64,000 nt of DNA from Glaciecola sp965660815 (GTDB lineage Bacteria; Pseudomonadota; Gammaproteobacteria; Enterobacterales; Alteromonadaceae). The stretch is taken from contig CBFIBG010000009.1 of assembly GCA_965660815.1 (NCBI GenBank), forward strand, positions 62,001 to 126,000, read 5' to 3'. Made by a program: the position numbers and the translations under genes. Numbering within the stretch: position 1 is the stretch's first letter; every line of letters starts with the position of its first letter. Positions 52,792 to 61,643 of the stretch are shown piece by piece. The notes under the pieces are model-generated. The model was given only the letters and a program-made list of their open reading frames with translations, was not told the DNA's origin and did not search any database.

Positions 52792-53444
52792 TCAGGCTCC
52801 ACTTTTGACAATGGCACTGTATCTTCGCCTCTCAATAAGAACTCAAAACTATTTTCATTTGTCGTTTGAGCTTGGTATCTAACAGAGAGTTCAAATGGCG
52901 TTATTTCCCCACTTGAAAGAATGAATATTTGTGGCGGACGTTTCTCTTCTTCTTCGTCGTCCCCTATATCAACGCTTTCATTTCTTACGCTTAACTGTTC
53001 ATCAAAAATTCGATTGTCGAATAGAGAGTCATCTTGTTGCCATGAGAAACCGTCTAATATCAAATCAAGCTCTACACCTTCTGAGAATTGAACGGATTGA
53101 AATTGTTTTACGTCTTCCATGGTTTGCCAATTCTGGTCCTCGTCTAATCTGACAAACTCGTAACTTTGCTTATCTAGATTAAGTCGAAGTCCCATTTCAA
53201 ATTGATTTATTACAGCGTAGTCGCTTGCCATGTTAAAAAGAACTTGAAGTTTATTTACCTCTTCTTCTACGTCTGAATATTTATCGTCTTTAAACACAGT
53301 AAAGCTGACACTGGCTAAAATAAGGCCGATCAATGCCAGAACTAACATGACTTCTAAAATGGTAAAGCCTCCTTGGGAGGAGGCTTTTTTACAGCTTTTA
53401 GTCATTATTGATAGCATAACTTGTTTATTCTTTGTAACTGGCAT
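52788..53444 (-). CDS. gspH: Type II secretion system minor pseudopilin H
   Basis: 218 residues. The prepilin peptidase site is QGGFTILEVMLVLALIGLIL after a leader of about 26 residues; an ATG at residue 10 or 14 would shorten it. An acidic insertion (DDEEEEKRPPQIFIL) is notable. A terminator-like hairpin on the opposite strand lies in the leader coding region (53364-53390). It is separated from gspG by 77 bases that include a dispersed palindrome copy. Confidence 0.92.
   Translation of the reverse strand: MPVTKNKQVMLSIMTKSCKKASSQGGFTILEVMLVLALIGLILASVSFTVFKDDKYSDVEEEVNKLQVLFNMASDYAVINQFEMGLRLNLDKQSYEFVRLDEDQNWQTMEDVKQFQSVQFSEGVELDLILDGFSWQQDDSLFDNRIFDEQLSVRNESVDIGDDEEEEKRPPQIFILSSGEITPFELSVRYQAQTTNENSFEFLLRGEDTVPLSKVEPE
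53364..53390 (+). terminator. Terminator-like hairpin antisense to the gspH leader
   Basis: AAAGCCTCC pairs perfectly with GGAGGCTTT, 6-base loop, followed by TTT on the plus strand. It lies in the coding region of the GspH leader peptide (KKASSQGGF). On the minus strand it has only a short T run. Confidence 0.45.
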
Positions 53445-53453
53445 TTATGGATC

Positions 53454-53466
53454 CTGGACAGTCCAG
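53454..53466. repeat. Dispersed palindrome CTGGACAGTCCAG between gspG and gspH
   Basis: Exact 13-base copy in the only sizeable gap within the gspG-gspN run, 10 bases upstream of the gspH start. Confidence 0.8.
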
Positions 53467-53521
53467 AACGGATATACTTCTTATTTCAAACTGTGAGTTT
53501 TCCAATATTCTATCGCCAATA

Positions 53522-53992
53522 TCATTGCAAGTAGTCGTTCAGGTTCCATGTGCCAATATCATCTTCGGTGCCTTCTATCATGTCGGGACCGAAACTGTAG
53601 ATATCGAACTTGCCGACTTCGCCTGGATTGAGCAACACGTAACTGTTACCCCAAGGATCGACTGGTAAGCGTTTGATAAACCCATCATCTGGATAAGTCC
53701 GGGGAATGGGGTCTAACGTTGGGGCAGAGACTAAGGCTTCGAGGCCTTGTTCAGTGGTAGGAAGCATATTGGTCTGCAATCTGTACATTTCTAATGCGCC
53801 TTCTAACTGCTGAATGTCAACCGCTGCTTTTTTGATTTGAGCAGTATCCCGCTGCCCAAAAATCTGCGGCGCTACAAAGGCTGCCATGGTTGCAATAATA
53901 AATATAACGACCATAACCTCTATTAGGGTAAAGCCTTTTTGTGGTTTGACCCTATCGTTCTGCACAGGGTTAAATTTACTGTTTACATTCAT
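53522..53992 (-). CDS. gspG: Type II secretion system major pseudopilin G
   Basis: Main subunit of the pseudopilus. 156 residues. A 19-residue leader ends at the cleavage site KG/FTLIEVMVVIFIIATMAAF with Glu at +5. ALEMYRLQTNMLPTTEQGLE and DPWGNSYVLLNPGE, with the calcium-site region near GPDMIEGTEDDIGTW, are the family marks. Confidence 0.97.
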   Translation of the reverse strand: MNVNSKFNPVQNDRVKPQKGFTLIEVMVVIFIIATMAAFVAPQIFGQRDTAQIKKAAVDIQQLEGALEMYRLQTNMLPTTEQGLEALVSAPTLDPIPRTYPDDGFIKRLPVDPWGNSYVLLNPGEVGKFDIYSFGPDMIEGTEDDIGTWNLNDYLQ

Positions 53993-54002
53993 ATAATACT
54001 CG

Positions 54003-55220
54003 CTAAATTCCGGCCAAATTGTTCAGTTCTAAAATTGGTAAAATAATTGCCATGACAATAAATAATACGATAACTGCCATCGTTACAATTAACACTGGCT
54101 CAAATATTTTCAGTGACATATTGATGGTGCTTTCGAATTCTCTTTCTTGGTTCTCGGCTGCGCGCTCCAACATTTGAGTTAATTCCCCAGAACGCTCGCC
54201 CGAGGCAATCATATGCATCATCATTGGTGGAAATACTTTAGTTTGACCCAAAGCCGCCCTTAAGCTACTGCCTTCTTTTACTCGCTCTGCGGCGTCATGA
54301 ACCAAGTTTTTTAAGTGTCTGTTTTTCAAAACACTGCCACCAATTTTCATTGATTCCAAAACAGGTACACTACTTGATGTCAATATACTTAGTGTTCGAG
54401 CAAATCTTGCAGTATTAGTTCCGCGAGAAATGCGACCAATAAATGGCAAAGACAAAAGCCGCTTGTGCCATAGTAATTCTAATTTTGGGTTCTTCAACAT
54501 TTGCGATATTGAAAAAATTATTATGATCAATAGGATAAGCGCAACTATGCCATAGTCCCTTACTGCATCACTGATGCTGATTAATATTTGAGTAATGACT
54601 GGAAGCGCTTGTTCCATGTTATCAAATTGACCCACAATTTCAGGAACTACACTTGTTAACAACATTACTACGACACCTAATGCCACTACGGTCATTAAAA
54701 TAGGATAGACCAATGCTTGAGTAATTAAACTTTGAGTTTGGTTGCGCCTCTCTGCATAGTCTGCAAGACGATTTAATACCGCATCCAAATGCCCTGATTT
54801 CTCTCCAGCAGCGACCATTGCAGTAAATAAAGTATCGAATGCTTTTGGAAAATCACTCAATGCAACTGCGAGACTATGACCTTCGACCACTTTACTTCTG
54901 ACTGCCATCATCATATTTTTAGTGCGCGTTTTCTCTGACTGTTCAGCCACAGCCAACAAGGCCTCTTCAATCGGTAATGAGGCTTCAATGAGCGTGGCTA
55001 GTTGGCGAGTCAAAAGTGACAATTCAGAGACTGAAATACTTGGACTAAAAAACTTTTTGACGCGGCTAGACGAGGATTTTTCGGCGACTTGCTCAACTTC
55101 CAAAGGTATTAAAGATTTATCCCTAAGTTGAGTTCGAACTTGGCGCGCAGTGTCTCCCTCAAGAACACCACTCGAGTTTTTTCCAGTCGAATCTATCGCT
55201 TTATACGCAAAGGCAGGCAT
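54003..55220 (-). CDS. gspF: Type II secretion system inner-membrane protein F
   Basis: Polytopic platform protein. 405 residues with the two T2SSF domains: the first with LTRQLATLIEASLPIEEALL, the second with FARTLSILTSSSVPVLESM and HMIASGERSGELTQMLERA. Three hydrophobic segments, the last at VLIVTMAVIVLFIVMAIILP. Overlaps gspE by one base (TAATG). Confidence 0.96.
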   Translation of the reverse strand: MPAFAYKAIDSTGKNSSGVLEGDTARQVRTQLRDKSLIPLEVEQVAEKSSSSRVKKFFSPSISVSELSLLTRQLATLIEASLPIEEALLAVAEQSEKTRTKNMMMAVRSKVVEGHSLAVALSDFPKAFDTLFTAMVAAGEKSGHLDAVLNRLADYAERRNQTQSLITQALVYPILMTVVALGVVVMLLTSVVPEIVGQFDNMEQALPVITQILISISDAVRDYGIVALILLIIIIFSISQMLKNPKLELLWHKRLLSLPFIGRISRGTNTARFARTLSILTSSSVPVLESMKIGGSVLKNRHLKNLVHDAAERVKEGSSLRAALGQTKVFPPMMMHMIASGERSGELTQMLERAAENQEREFESTINMSLKIFEPVLIVTMAVIVLFIVMAIILPILELNNLAGI

Positions 55221-56797
55221 TATTCTTCTCTGGTTACTCTTAATACTTCTTCTAGTGAAGTAATTCCTTTAAGTACTTTATCGCATCCATCTTGTCTGAT
55301 GGAAGGTGTGAACTTTCGAATGTATTTTTCTATCGCCTGTTCACCGTGACTGCTGTGCATTATTTCACGGACTTTTTCGTCAATAATAAGCTGTTCATGA
55401 ATGCCCGTTCGTCCTCTATACCCAGTGTAATTGCAACTCATGCAGCCTACGGGATCGTATATCGTGGCCGAATCGTTAATATTCAACACCTCTTGTTCGC
55501 TTTCGATGGCTTCGTGTGGTGCCTTACATTCGTTGCAAAGTGTTCTGACAAGACGTTGCGATAAAACAGATACCAAACTCGAAGACAGTAAAAATGGTTC
55601 AATTCCCATATCTTCAAGCCTTGTGATTGCTCCAGCAGCCGTATTTGTGTGCAGGGTCGATAAAACTAAGTGCCCGGTCAGACTGGCTTGAACTGCGATC
55701 TGAGCAGTTTCTAGGTCCCGTATCTCACCCACCATTACGACATCAGGGTCTTGACGTAATATAGCTCGTAATCCCCTAGCAAATGTCATATCCACTTTGG
55801 GGTTTACTTGTGTCTGTCCAATCCCTTCCAAGTCAAATTCAATAGGGTCTTCAACAGTTAAAATATTTCTATCTTTTGTGTTAATCTCGCTAAGCCCAGC
55901 GTATAAGGTTGTGCTCTTTCCTGAACCGGTCGGACCTGTGACCAATATTATCCCGTGGGGTTTTCTAATTAAGCTTGAGAAGTGTTCTCGATTTTTGACA
56001 GTCATGCCTAGATCTTCTAAATTCAAGCGCGCGTTGTTTTTATCCAATAAACGCAATACAACGCGTTCACCATGACTGGATGGCATAGTGGATACCCTCA
56101 CGTCAACCGCGCGTCCCCCAATCTTTAAACTTATTCTACCGTCCTGAGGTACCCTTTTTTCAGCAATGTCCATTCTTGACATTACTTTAATGCGAGATAC
56201 CAACATGGAAGACATTTTTCTATTTGGTCGTAAAATTTCTCTTAAGACACCATCAACTCTAAAGCGAACTATCAATTGATTTTCGAAGGTTTCGATATGA
56301 ATATCAGATGCGCCTTCTTTGATTGCTTCACCAAGCATGGCGTTTATAAGCTTGATAATAGGAGCGTCGTCTTCGTTATCAAGCAAATCTTCAGTGTCTG
56401 GTAAATCTTCGGCCAACGCAAACAAATCGCTTTCATTACCTAAATCTTCCATTAACTGTTTCGCTTCGGATGAATCTCTCTGAAAAGAATCGGTCAGTAA
56501 CTCTTCGAAATCGTCTTGTGTTCTGAGCTGCAGCGAAAACGTTTCACCGCAGTAACGCCTCACTTCCATAAATGCAGAAAGGGGCGTGTTGTTTGTATGG
56601 TGCAACGTGTATGGTTCAGTTTCGGTATCTAACAGCAGATGGTTGCGCTTAGCAAAACTGAACGGTAATTTAGTAGAGGAAATCAAATCTGCGTCAAGAT
56701 GTTCGGTATCGGACATTAGATCTTCAGAAATAACATCTGCAGCTTCTTCAAGGCTAGTTACTTCAGTTGTTTGAGTTTCCAAATTACCGGCTGACAT
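55220..56797 (-). CDS. gspE: Type II secretion system ATPase E
   Basis: Hexameric ATPase driving pseudopilus assembly. 525 residues from the ATG at 56797, overlapping the gspD stop. N1/N2 region, then Walker A GPTGSGKSTT, Asp box, Walker B DPDVVMVGEIRDLETA and His box LSTLHTNTAAGAITRL. The zinc-binding tetracysteine block is CNECKAP with CMSCNYTGYRGRTGIHE. The N-terminal 60 residues are more acidic than in typical GspE. Confidence 0.97.
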   Translation of the reverse strand: MSAGNLETQTTEVTSLEEAADVISEDLMSDTEHLDADLISSTKLPFSFAKRNHLLLDTETEPYTLHHTNNTPLSAFMEVRRYCGETFSLQLRTQDDFEELLTDSFQRDSSEAKQLMEDLGNESDLFALAEDLPDTEDLLDNEDDAPIIKLINAMLGEAIKEGASDIHIETFENQLIVRFRVDGVLREILRPNRKMSSMLVSRIKVMSRMDIAEKRVPQDGRISLKIGGRAVDVRVSTMPSSHGERVVLRLLDKNNARLNLEDLGMTVKNREHFSSLIRKPHGIILVTGPTGSGKSTTLYAGLSEINTKDRNILTVEDPIEFDLEGIGQTQVNPKVDMTFARGLRAILRQDPDVVMVGEIRDLETAQIAVQASLTGHLVLSTLHTNTAAGAITRLEDMGIEPFLLSSSLVSVLSQRLVRTLCNECKAPHEAIESEQEVLNINDSATIYDPVGCMSCNYTGYRGRTGIHEQLIIDEKVREIMHSSHGEQAIEKYIRKFTPSIRQDGCDKVLKGITSLEEVLRVTREE

Positions 56798-58845
56798 CAA
56801 TTATTTTCCTGCTTCTCTTTTTCTAACAAATATTCGTCGAACGATGGTGGAAGTACGAGTTTGTCGTCCCAGTTAGGCACAATAGGGTGCTCTTTAAATG
56901 GCATTAATGATATGCCTTGGCTTTGTCTGTTGAGCTGTTGAGCTCTCATATAGTTATACTTACGATGACTGATTTCATTCATTGTCACCCCATCTCTTAC
57001 AATCGTAGGTCTCAAAAATACCATCAAGTTCCTTTTTCGCTTACTTGTAGAAGTGGTTTTAAATAGATGTCCTATGATAGGAATGTCTCCAAGTAATGGA
57101 ACTTTTGAAATACTCTCTTGGACATCCTCATCAATCAGTCCGCCAAGAACAATGGTGCCACCGTCGTCTACAATAACGGTTGTTTTGATTTCTCGTTTAT
57201 TGATTGAAATATCAACTGAAGTGGCGCCACTTACGCTTGATACCTCTTGCTCCAAGGTCAATTGAACAGCATCCCCTTCGTTGATCTGAGGAGTCACTTT
57301 TAGCTTGATGCCGATTTCTTGACGCTCTACAGTGGTAAAAGGATTACTATTATTGGAGCCAACTGAAGTGCCTGTAATAATCGGTACTTCCTGACCAACA
57401 ATAAAGAAAGCTTCTTCATTGTCCATTGTCGTTAAATGTGGAGTCGCCAAAATATTTGAGTTTGTGTCGGTGCTGACCGCTTGAACAACCGCCCCCCAGC
57501 CATTTTCTATAATGCCAGCTATAAGACCATTCGCACCGCCAAGTAACTGAGCTAGAGGGGTTAAATTACCCTGCTGCGTTGTAACAGTGTCGACGACTTC
57601 ACCATTTGCCGTAACCGTTGAACCTTGAAGTTCAATGTCTTCTGCTTCGCGCAATGCAACGCCCAAGGATCCCACGCCTACTACCCCGTTGGTAAATTGA
57701 GTACCGCCTCCATCTTCTGATACAAGCTGGACACCTAGGGTAACTCCGTCCCCTTCAAATACCTCAACAATGATAGCCTCTACCTGCACTTGTGCTCTTC
57801 TTACGTCAAGCTGACGAATAACCGCTTCTAGTGACCGCATCATGTCTGGTTCGGCGGTGATCACGAGCGAATTGCTCGCCTCATGAGCATCAATACTTAC
57901 TTCCCTATTGCTGCCGCCTCGTCTTTGTTGGGTATTCCCCTGAGATTCTGCCTGCATGCTGGCGCTGACGCCTTGGAGCACTTTTACCAATTCTTCAGCT
58001 TTTGAATAGTTCAAGAAAATTACACGGGTATTACCGCTTGTCTCAAGCTCCTGATCCATGCGCTTGATGAGGTTTATTAAACGTTGCCTCGCTTTGATAT
58101 CGCCACTTACAATCACGCTATTGGTTCTGTCATCTGCCACGACTCGCGGAGTGGATTTACCGCCTGCGCTTTGTTTGGCCTGTGAGTTATTGATGCTTTC
58201 GATAATTCTGACCATTTCCGATGCTGAGGCGTACTTTAGTTTTACCACTTCTACTTCTTCGTCACCGGCTTGGTCAACTCGCTCGATAATTTCCACTAGG
58301 CGATTTACAACTGCTGCTCTACCAGTAATCATCATTACATTTGAAGGGTCGTGAGCGACTACGTTTCCGCCGCCAGTTTGATCGTTCAATTGACGCAAAA
58401 TGGGTGCGAGTTCTCTGACCGGCACATTATATACGGGAATTACACGGGTAATCATTTCATCGCCATCTAAACTGTTCGATTCGACCACTGGTATGTTTGA
58501 TGTCTTGGCGTCTTTGGAACGAACTACCTTTAAAATACCGTTTGGCATTTCTACAACCGCAAAATCATATACTTGAAGAACGTTTAAGAAGAACTGATAG
58601 TATTGGTCTTCCGTCATAAGGTCATAGCTACGCACACTTATTTTTCCGCGCACGTTAGGGTCAACAATGATGGTTTTCTTTAAGTTTTTCCCAACAATAT
58701 TAATAAACTCTGTAATGTCAGTGTTTTTAAAGTTTGGTTGATATTGTGTACTAAACGCAACAAAGCTGCTGCCTAAAAGAGTTAAAGAGGCAACTAAAGC
58801 ACAAAATAACTTTGTAACTTTGCTTTTTTGCTTGTTAAGCATCAT
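56797..58845 (-). CDS. gspD: Type II secretion system secretin D
   Basis: Outer-membrane gate of the system. 682 residues. Signal peptide (LFCALVASLTLLGSSFVAFS). N0-N3 domains: TDITEFINIVGKNLKKTII, ANDQTGGGNVVAHDPS-type N1 block, VVKLKYASASEMVRIIESI (N2) and TRVIFLNYSKAEELVKVLQG (N3). The C-terminal secretin core has VPLLGDIPIIGHLFK, which is the most conserved secretin motif. Starts 24 bases after gspC. Confidence 0.97.
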   Translation of the reverse strand: MMLNKQKSKVTKLFCALVASLTLLGSSFVAFSTQYQPNFKNTDITEFINIVGKNLKKTIIVDPNVRGKISVRSYDLMTEDQYYQFFLNVLQVYDFAVVEMPNGILKVVRSKDAKTSNIPVVESNSLDGDEMITRVIPVYNVPVRELAPILRQLNDQTGGGNVVAHDPSNVMMITGRAAVVNRLVEIIERVDQAGDEEVEVVKLKYASASEMVRIIESINNSQAKQSAGGKSTPRVVADDRTNSVIVSGDIKARQRLINLIKRMDQELETSGNTRVIFLNYSKAEELVKVLQGVSASMQAESQGNTQQRRGGSNREVSIDAHEASNSLVITAEPDMMRSLEAVIRQLDVRRAQVQVEAIIVEVFEGDGVTLGVQLVSEDGGGTQFTNGVVGVGSLGVALREAEDIELQGSTVTANGEVVDTVTTQQGNLTPLAQLLGGANGLIAGIIENGWGAVVQAVSTDTNSNILATPHLTTMDNEEAFFIVGQEVPIITGTSVGSNNSNPFTTVERQEIGIKLKVTPQINEGDAVQLTLEQEVSSVSGATSVDISINKREIKTTVIVDDGGTIVLGGLIDEDVQESISKVPLLGDIPIIGHLFKTTSTSKRKRNLMVFLRPTIVRDGVTMNEISHRKYNYMRAQQLNRQSQGISLMPFKEHPIVPNWDDKLVLPPSFDEYLLEKEKQENN

Positions 58846-58868
58846 ATATAACTACCTTTTTCCATTTC

Positions 58869-59810
58869 CTAATTTCGGGGGATTTCTAATTCCAGAGAAA
58901 TAAACTCACCGTCTCGCAACACTTCTAATTGAAGGAGATCAGCTTGTTGTAACTGCGTAATAGCTTCACCAGACTGTTGCAAATCCGTTAGATCAAGCCC
59001 GTTAAGCTGCATAACTACATCGCCATTTTTCAAACCAACAGCATTAAATAACTTAGGTTCTTTGCCAGGGCTTACTCTAAATCCTAACAGTTGACCATCG
59101 ACTCGATGTGGTGCTAATGCGATGAAATCTGTAAATTTAGCTGGCTCATTTGCAAGTTGTTCCCTAGCTTGCTTAAGCGCTTGAGATTTTTCTCTAACTT
59201 CTCGGTCGGTGTTAGAGTTTACAGAAGTTTGTAAGTTCCTTGTGGGTGTTTGCTGTCGAACAATTCTTTGATTTTGTCGGTTCGCTTCATCGAAATCTAA
59301 GCCTTCTAACATAAGAGTTTCTCGAGTTGAGGCGTTTTTTATGATCACTCTATCTATCAATATTTCATCTAAGGTTACATTGGTACCTTCGATTTTATCA
59401 CCCAAACCATAGGTGTTCTGTTTATTTCTGTATTCAATGATTGCGGCCCCTTGTGCCTCATCTGTGCTGGACACAACACCTGATAGGACTAAGTTTAGTT
59501 TGGTTTCAGGAACTTCTTCGAGGTCTTGTTGAACAGGCGCCGGAGGTTTTGCAGTGGCATCTCCAAAAAGATTTAACTTTGTTATGGCGCTTAGGTTGAC
59601 TCTCGCATTACTGCTATTTGAATTATTTGGCACTTGATTAACAGCGGCGCCGTTAATCGGCGTATGCGCTGGCTGTGGCATCAATGACCATGTGAGCTTT
59701 GCCGCAGTCATAATTAAATAGACGCTCAATATGAGCGTGACCAACAATATAACCTTATTTTCATGGCGTCGATATAAGTCGATAATCGAAGAGAAAGAGA
59801 CGTCGGTCAT
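58869..59810 (-). CDS. gspC: Type II secretion system protein C
   Basis: Links the inner-membrane platform to the secretin and takes part in substrate choice. 313 residues from the ATG at 59810; an in-frame TTG at 59816 is possible. Cytoplasmic N-terminus, one membrane helix (VILLVTLILSVYLIMTAAKL), Pro/Asn-rich linker, the HR domain (LNLVLSGVVSSTDEAQGAAI) and a PDZ domain (FNAVGLKNGDVVMQLNGLDL). First gene of the gspC-N operon. Its upstream region carries the tandem repeat described separately. Confidence 0.95.
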   Translation of the reverse strand: MTDVSFSSIIDLYRRHENKVILLVTLILSVYLIMTAAKLTWSLMPQPAHTPINGAAVNQVPNNSNSSNARVNLSAITKLNLFGDATAKPPAPVQQDLEEVPETKLNLVLSGVVSSTDEAQGAAIIEYRNKQNTYGLGDKIEGTNVTLDEILIDRVIIKNASTRETLMLEGLDFDEANRQNQRIVRQQTPTRNLQTSVNSNTDREVREKSQALKQAREQLANEPAKFTDFIALAPHRVDGQLLGFRVSPGKEPKLFNAVGLKNGDVVMQLNGLDLTDLQQSGEAITQLQQADLLQLEVLRDGEFISLELEIPRN

Positions 59811-60299
59811 ATTCAAGTTGTTAAAACCTTTAATAAAAGTAAAGCTTGGATGGTATATAGTATATAGTAGGTAGTTAAGCTACAACAGTTAGTCGTCAAA
59901 CTACTCAAAAAATTCATAATTCATTTTTTGATAGTCGATTCAATCTTATTTGTGATTGCGAAGTGTTCTCGCTTTGCCCATTGCCACGTCATAGTATAGT
60001 TTATCTCAGACAATAAGTATTTTTTTGCGTATTTCAATACGCTATTATAAATTGATATATAATTTACGTTAATAGACCATTTTGCTCAGTATCAATTACA
60101 TTGGTGGTCTTGAGAACGTCAGACATTTGGTCTGTCCAGATTCGTTAGACACTTGGTCTGTCCAGGTTCGTTAGATAGTTGGTCTGTCCAGGTTCGTTAG
60201 ACACTTGGTCTGTCCAGCTTCGTTAGATAGTTGGTCTGTCCCGACTAATGATCAACGTATAACTTTAATATTATATTACTCGTGTATTTGCACATATCT
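59811..60299. other. Divergent intergenic region gspC / hslR with tandem repeats
   Basis: About 490 bases. The left part (59830-60070) is AT-rich, with two TATATAG direct copies around 59853-59869, and should hold the gspC promoter. The right part contains the 26-base tandem repeat array (60127-60245) and then AT-rich sequence before hslR. No open frame looks real. Confidence 0.6.
60127..60245. repeat. Tandem repeat, four full 26-base units plus a partial
   Basis: Units at 60127-60152, 60153-60178, 60179-60204, 60205-60230 and a partial at 60231-60245. Every full unit starts TTGGTCTGTCCAG. Units 1 and 3 end in GACAC and units 2 and 4 in GATAG, so the array is a doubled 52-base repeat. The core TGGTCTGTCCA matches the dispersed 11-mer found elsewhere in the window. 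Confidence 0.92.
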
Positions 60300-60725
60300 A
60301 TGACTAAAAAGAAAAACGAAAAAGCAAAGGTTGCTGAAAAACATGCCGGTGGTTCCGTCAGGCTTGATAAATGGATCTGGGCGGCTAGATTTGCTAAAAC
60401 AAGAAGTCTTGCCCGAGAATTAGTGCAGTCTGGAAAAGTCCATTATAATCGGCAAAGAACAAAGCCAAGCCGCATTGTTGAAATTGGTGCTATTGTAAAG
60501 GTACCAACGGGCTTTGATGAAAAAACGGTTGTCGTAAAAAAAATTTTTGATAATCGTCAAGGTGCACCAATTGCTCAAAGTATGTATGAAGAAACCGAAG
60601 AGAGCTCACTTCAAAGGGAAAAAAACGCACAGGCTAGGAAACTAAGTGCATTTCACAGCCCAAGACCGGAAACTCGCCCCGATAAAAAACAGAGACGGCA
60701 GTTAATTAAATTTAAACAAAATTAG
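60300..60725 (+). CDS. hslR: Ribosome-associated heat shock protein Hsp15
   Basis: S4-domain protein that binds free 50S subunits carrying nascent chains after heat shock. About 141 residues from the ATG at 60300; a GTG at 60282 is also in frame. S4 domain: VRLDKWIWAARFAKTRSLAR, ELVQSGKVHYNRQRTKPSR. Basic C-terminal tail (RPDKKQRRQLIKFKQN). hslO follows 10 bases later, as in E. coli. Confidence 0.93.
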   Translation: MTKKKNEKAKVAEKHAGGSVRLDKWIWAARFAKTRSLARELVQSGKVHYNRQRTKPSRIVEIGAIVKVPTGFDEKTVVVKKIFDNRQGAPIAQSMYEETEESSLQREKNAQARKLSAFHSPRPETRPDKKQRRQLIKFKQN

Positions 60726-60735
60726 AAGTATAGAA

Positions 60736-61617
60736 ATGACAGACACATTAGATAAATTTTTATTTGAAAATAGGAATATTCGCGGTCAGATAGTGACATT
60801 ACAAGAAAGTTACCAATCTATTCTTTCAACCAAAGATTACCCTTCTATGCTCCAGTCTCTGTTAGGCGAGTTACTAGCGGCAACTAGTTTGTTGACTGCA
60901 AGCATTAAATTTGAAGGTGAAGTATCTTTGCAAATACAAAGTGAAGGCGCTATTAAGTATGCCGTGGTTAACTCTACGCATGATTATAAATTAAAAGGCG
61001 TCGCACAGTGGGATGAAACATTGGAGGTTTTACCTAATACATTTAAGGATTGTTTTATAAAAGGAGTGCTAGCCATTACGCTTACTCCAAAAAATGGAAA
61101 GCGTTATCAAGGCATGGTGAGTTTGGACCAAGATTCTTTGGCTGAATGCATTGAGAATTACTTCCTCCAATCTGAGCAACTTCTTACAACCGTAGTGTTG
61201 AATACAGATACCAAGTCTGAAGCTAAGGCTAACGGTTTTTTGGTCCAAGTTATACCCACTAGCAGTGAAGCAACAAATGTGGCCAATAATCCAGATTTCG
61301 AGCATGTCTCGCACTTGGCTAAGACAATAAGCGCAGTTGAAATACTTCATATTTCTCACCAAGAGATGTTGTATCGGTTATTCCATGAAGATAAGGTGAG
61401 ACTGCTTGACGCTAAAACATTAACGTTTGAATGTGACTGCTCAAGACAACGATGTGCTAACGCTCTCAAAAGCCTTGATAAATCAGAGCTTCTAAATATG
61501 GTCAAAGAAGAAGGAACTATTAAAATGGATTGTCAGTTCTGTCATACAAAGTATGAATTTGATGCCATTGATGTAGAAAATATTCACAGTCAAAATCTAG
61601 ATTCTGGTTCTGCATAA
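60736..61617 (+). CDS. hslO: Redox-regulated chaperone Hsp33
   Basis: Holdase activated by oxidative stress. 293 residues. The zinc/redox switch is at the C-terminus: CDC in LTFECDCSRQRCANALKS and CXXC in MDCQFCHTKYEFD. N-terminal domain motif LLGELLAATSLLTASIKFEG and YQGMVSLDQDSLAECIENYF match the family. Convergent with envZ, with a 26-base gap. Confidence 0.96.
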   Translation: MTDTLDKFLFENRNIRGQIVTLQESYQSILSTKDYPSMLQSLLGELLAATSLLTASIKFEGEVSLQIQSEGAIKYAVVNSTHDYKLKGVAQWDETLEVLPNTFKDCFIKGVLAITLTPKNGKRYQGMVSLDQDSLAECIENYFLQSEQLLTTVVLNTDTKSEAKANGFLVQVIPTSSEATNVANNPDFEHVSHLAKTISAVEILHISHQEMLYRLFHEDKVRLLDAKTLTFECDCSRQRCANALKSLDKSELLNMVKEEGTIKMDCQFCHTKYEFDAIDVENIHSQNLDSGSA

Positions 61618-61643
61618 ATCAAGAAAGGGGGAGTTTAGACAGT

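Noticed and set aside
60127..60245. Possible CRISPR array
   Set aside because: Units are contiguous with no variable spacers and no cas genes nearby; it is a plain tandem repeat.
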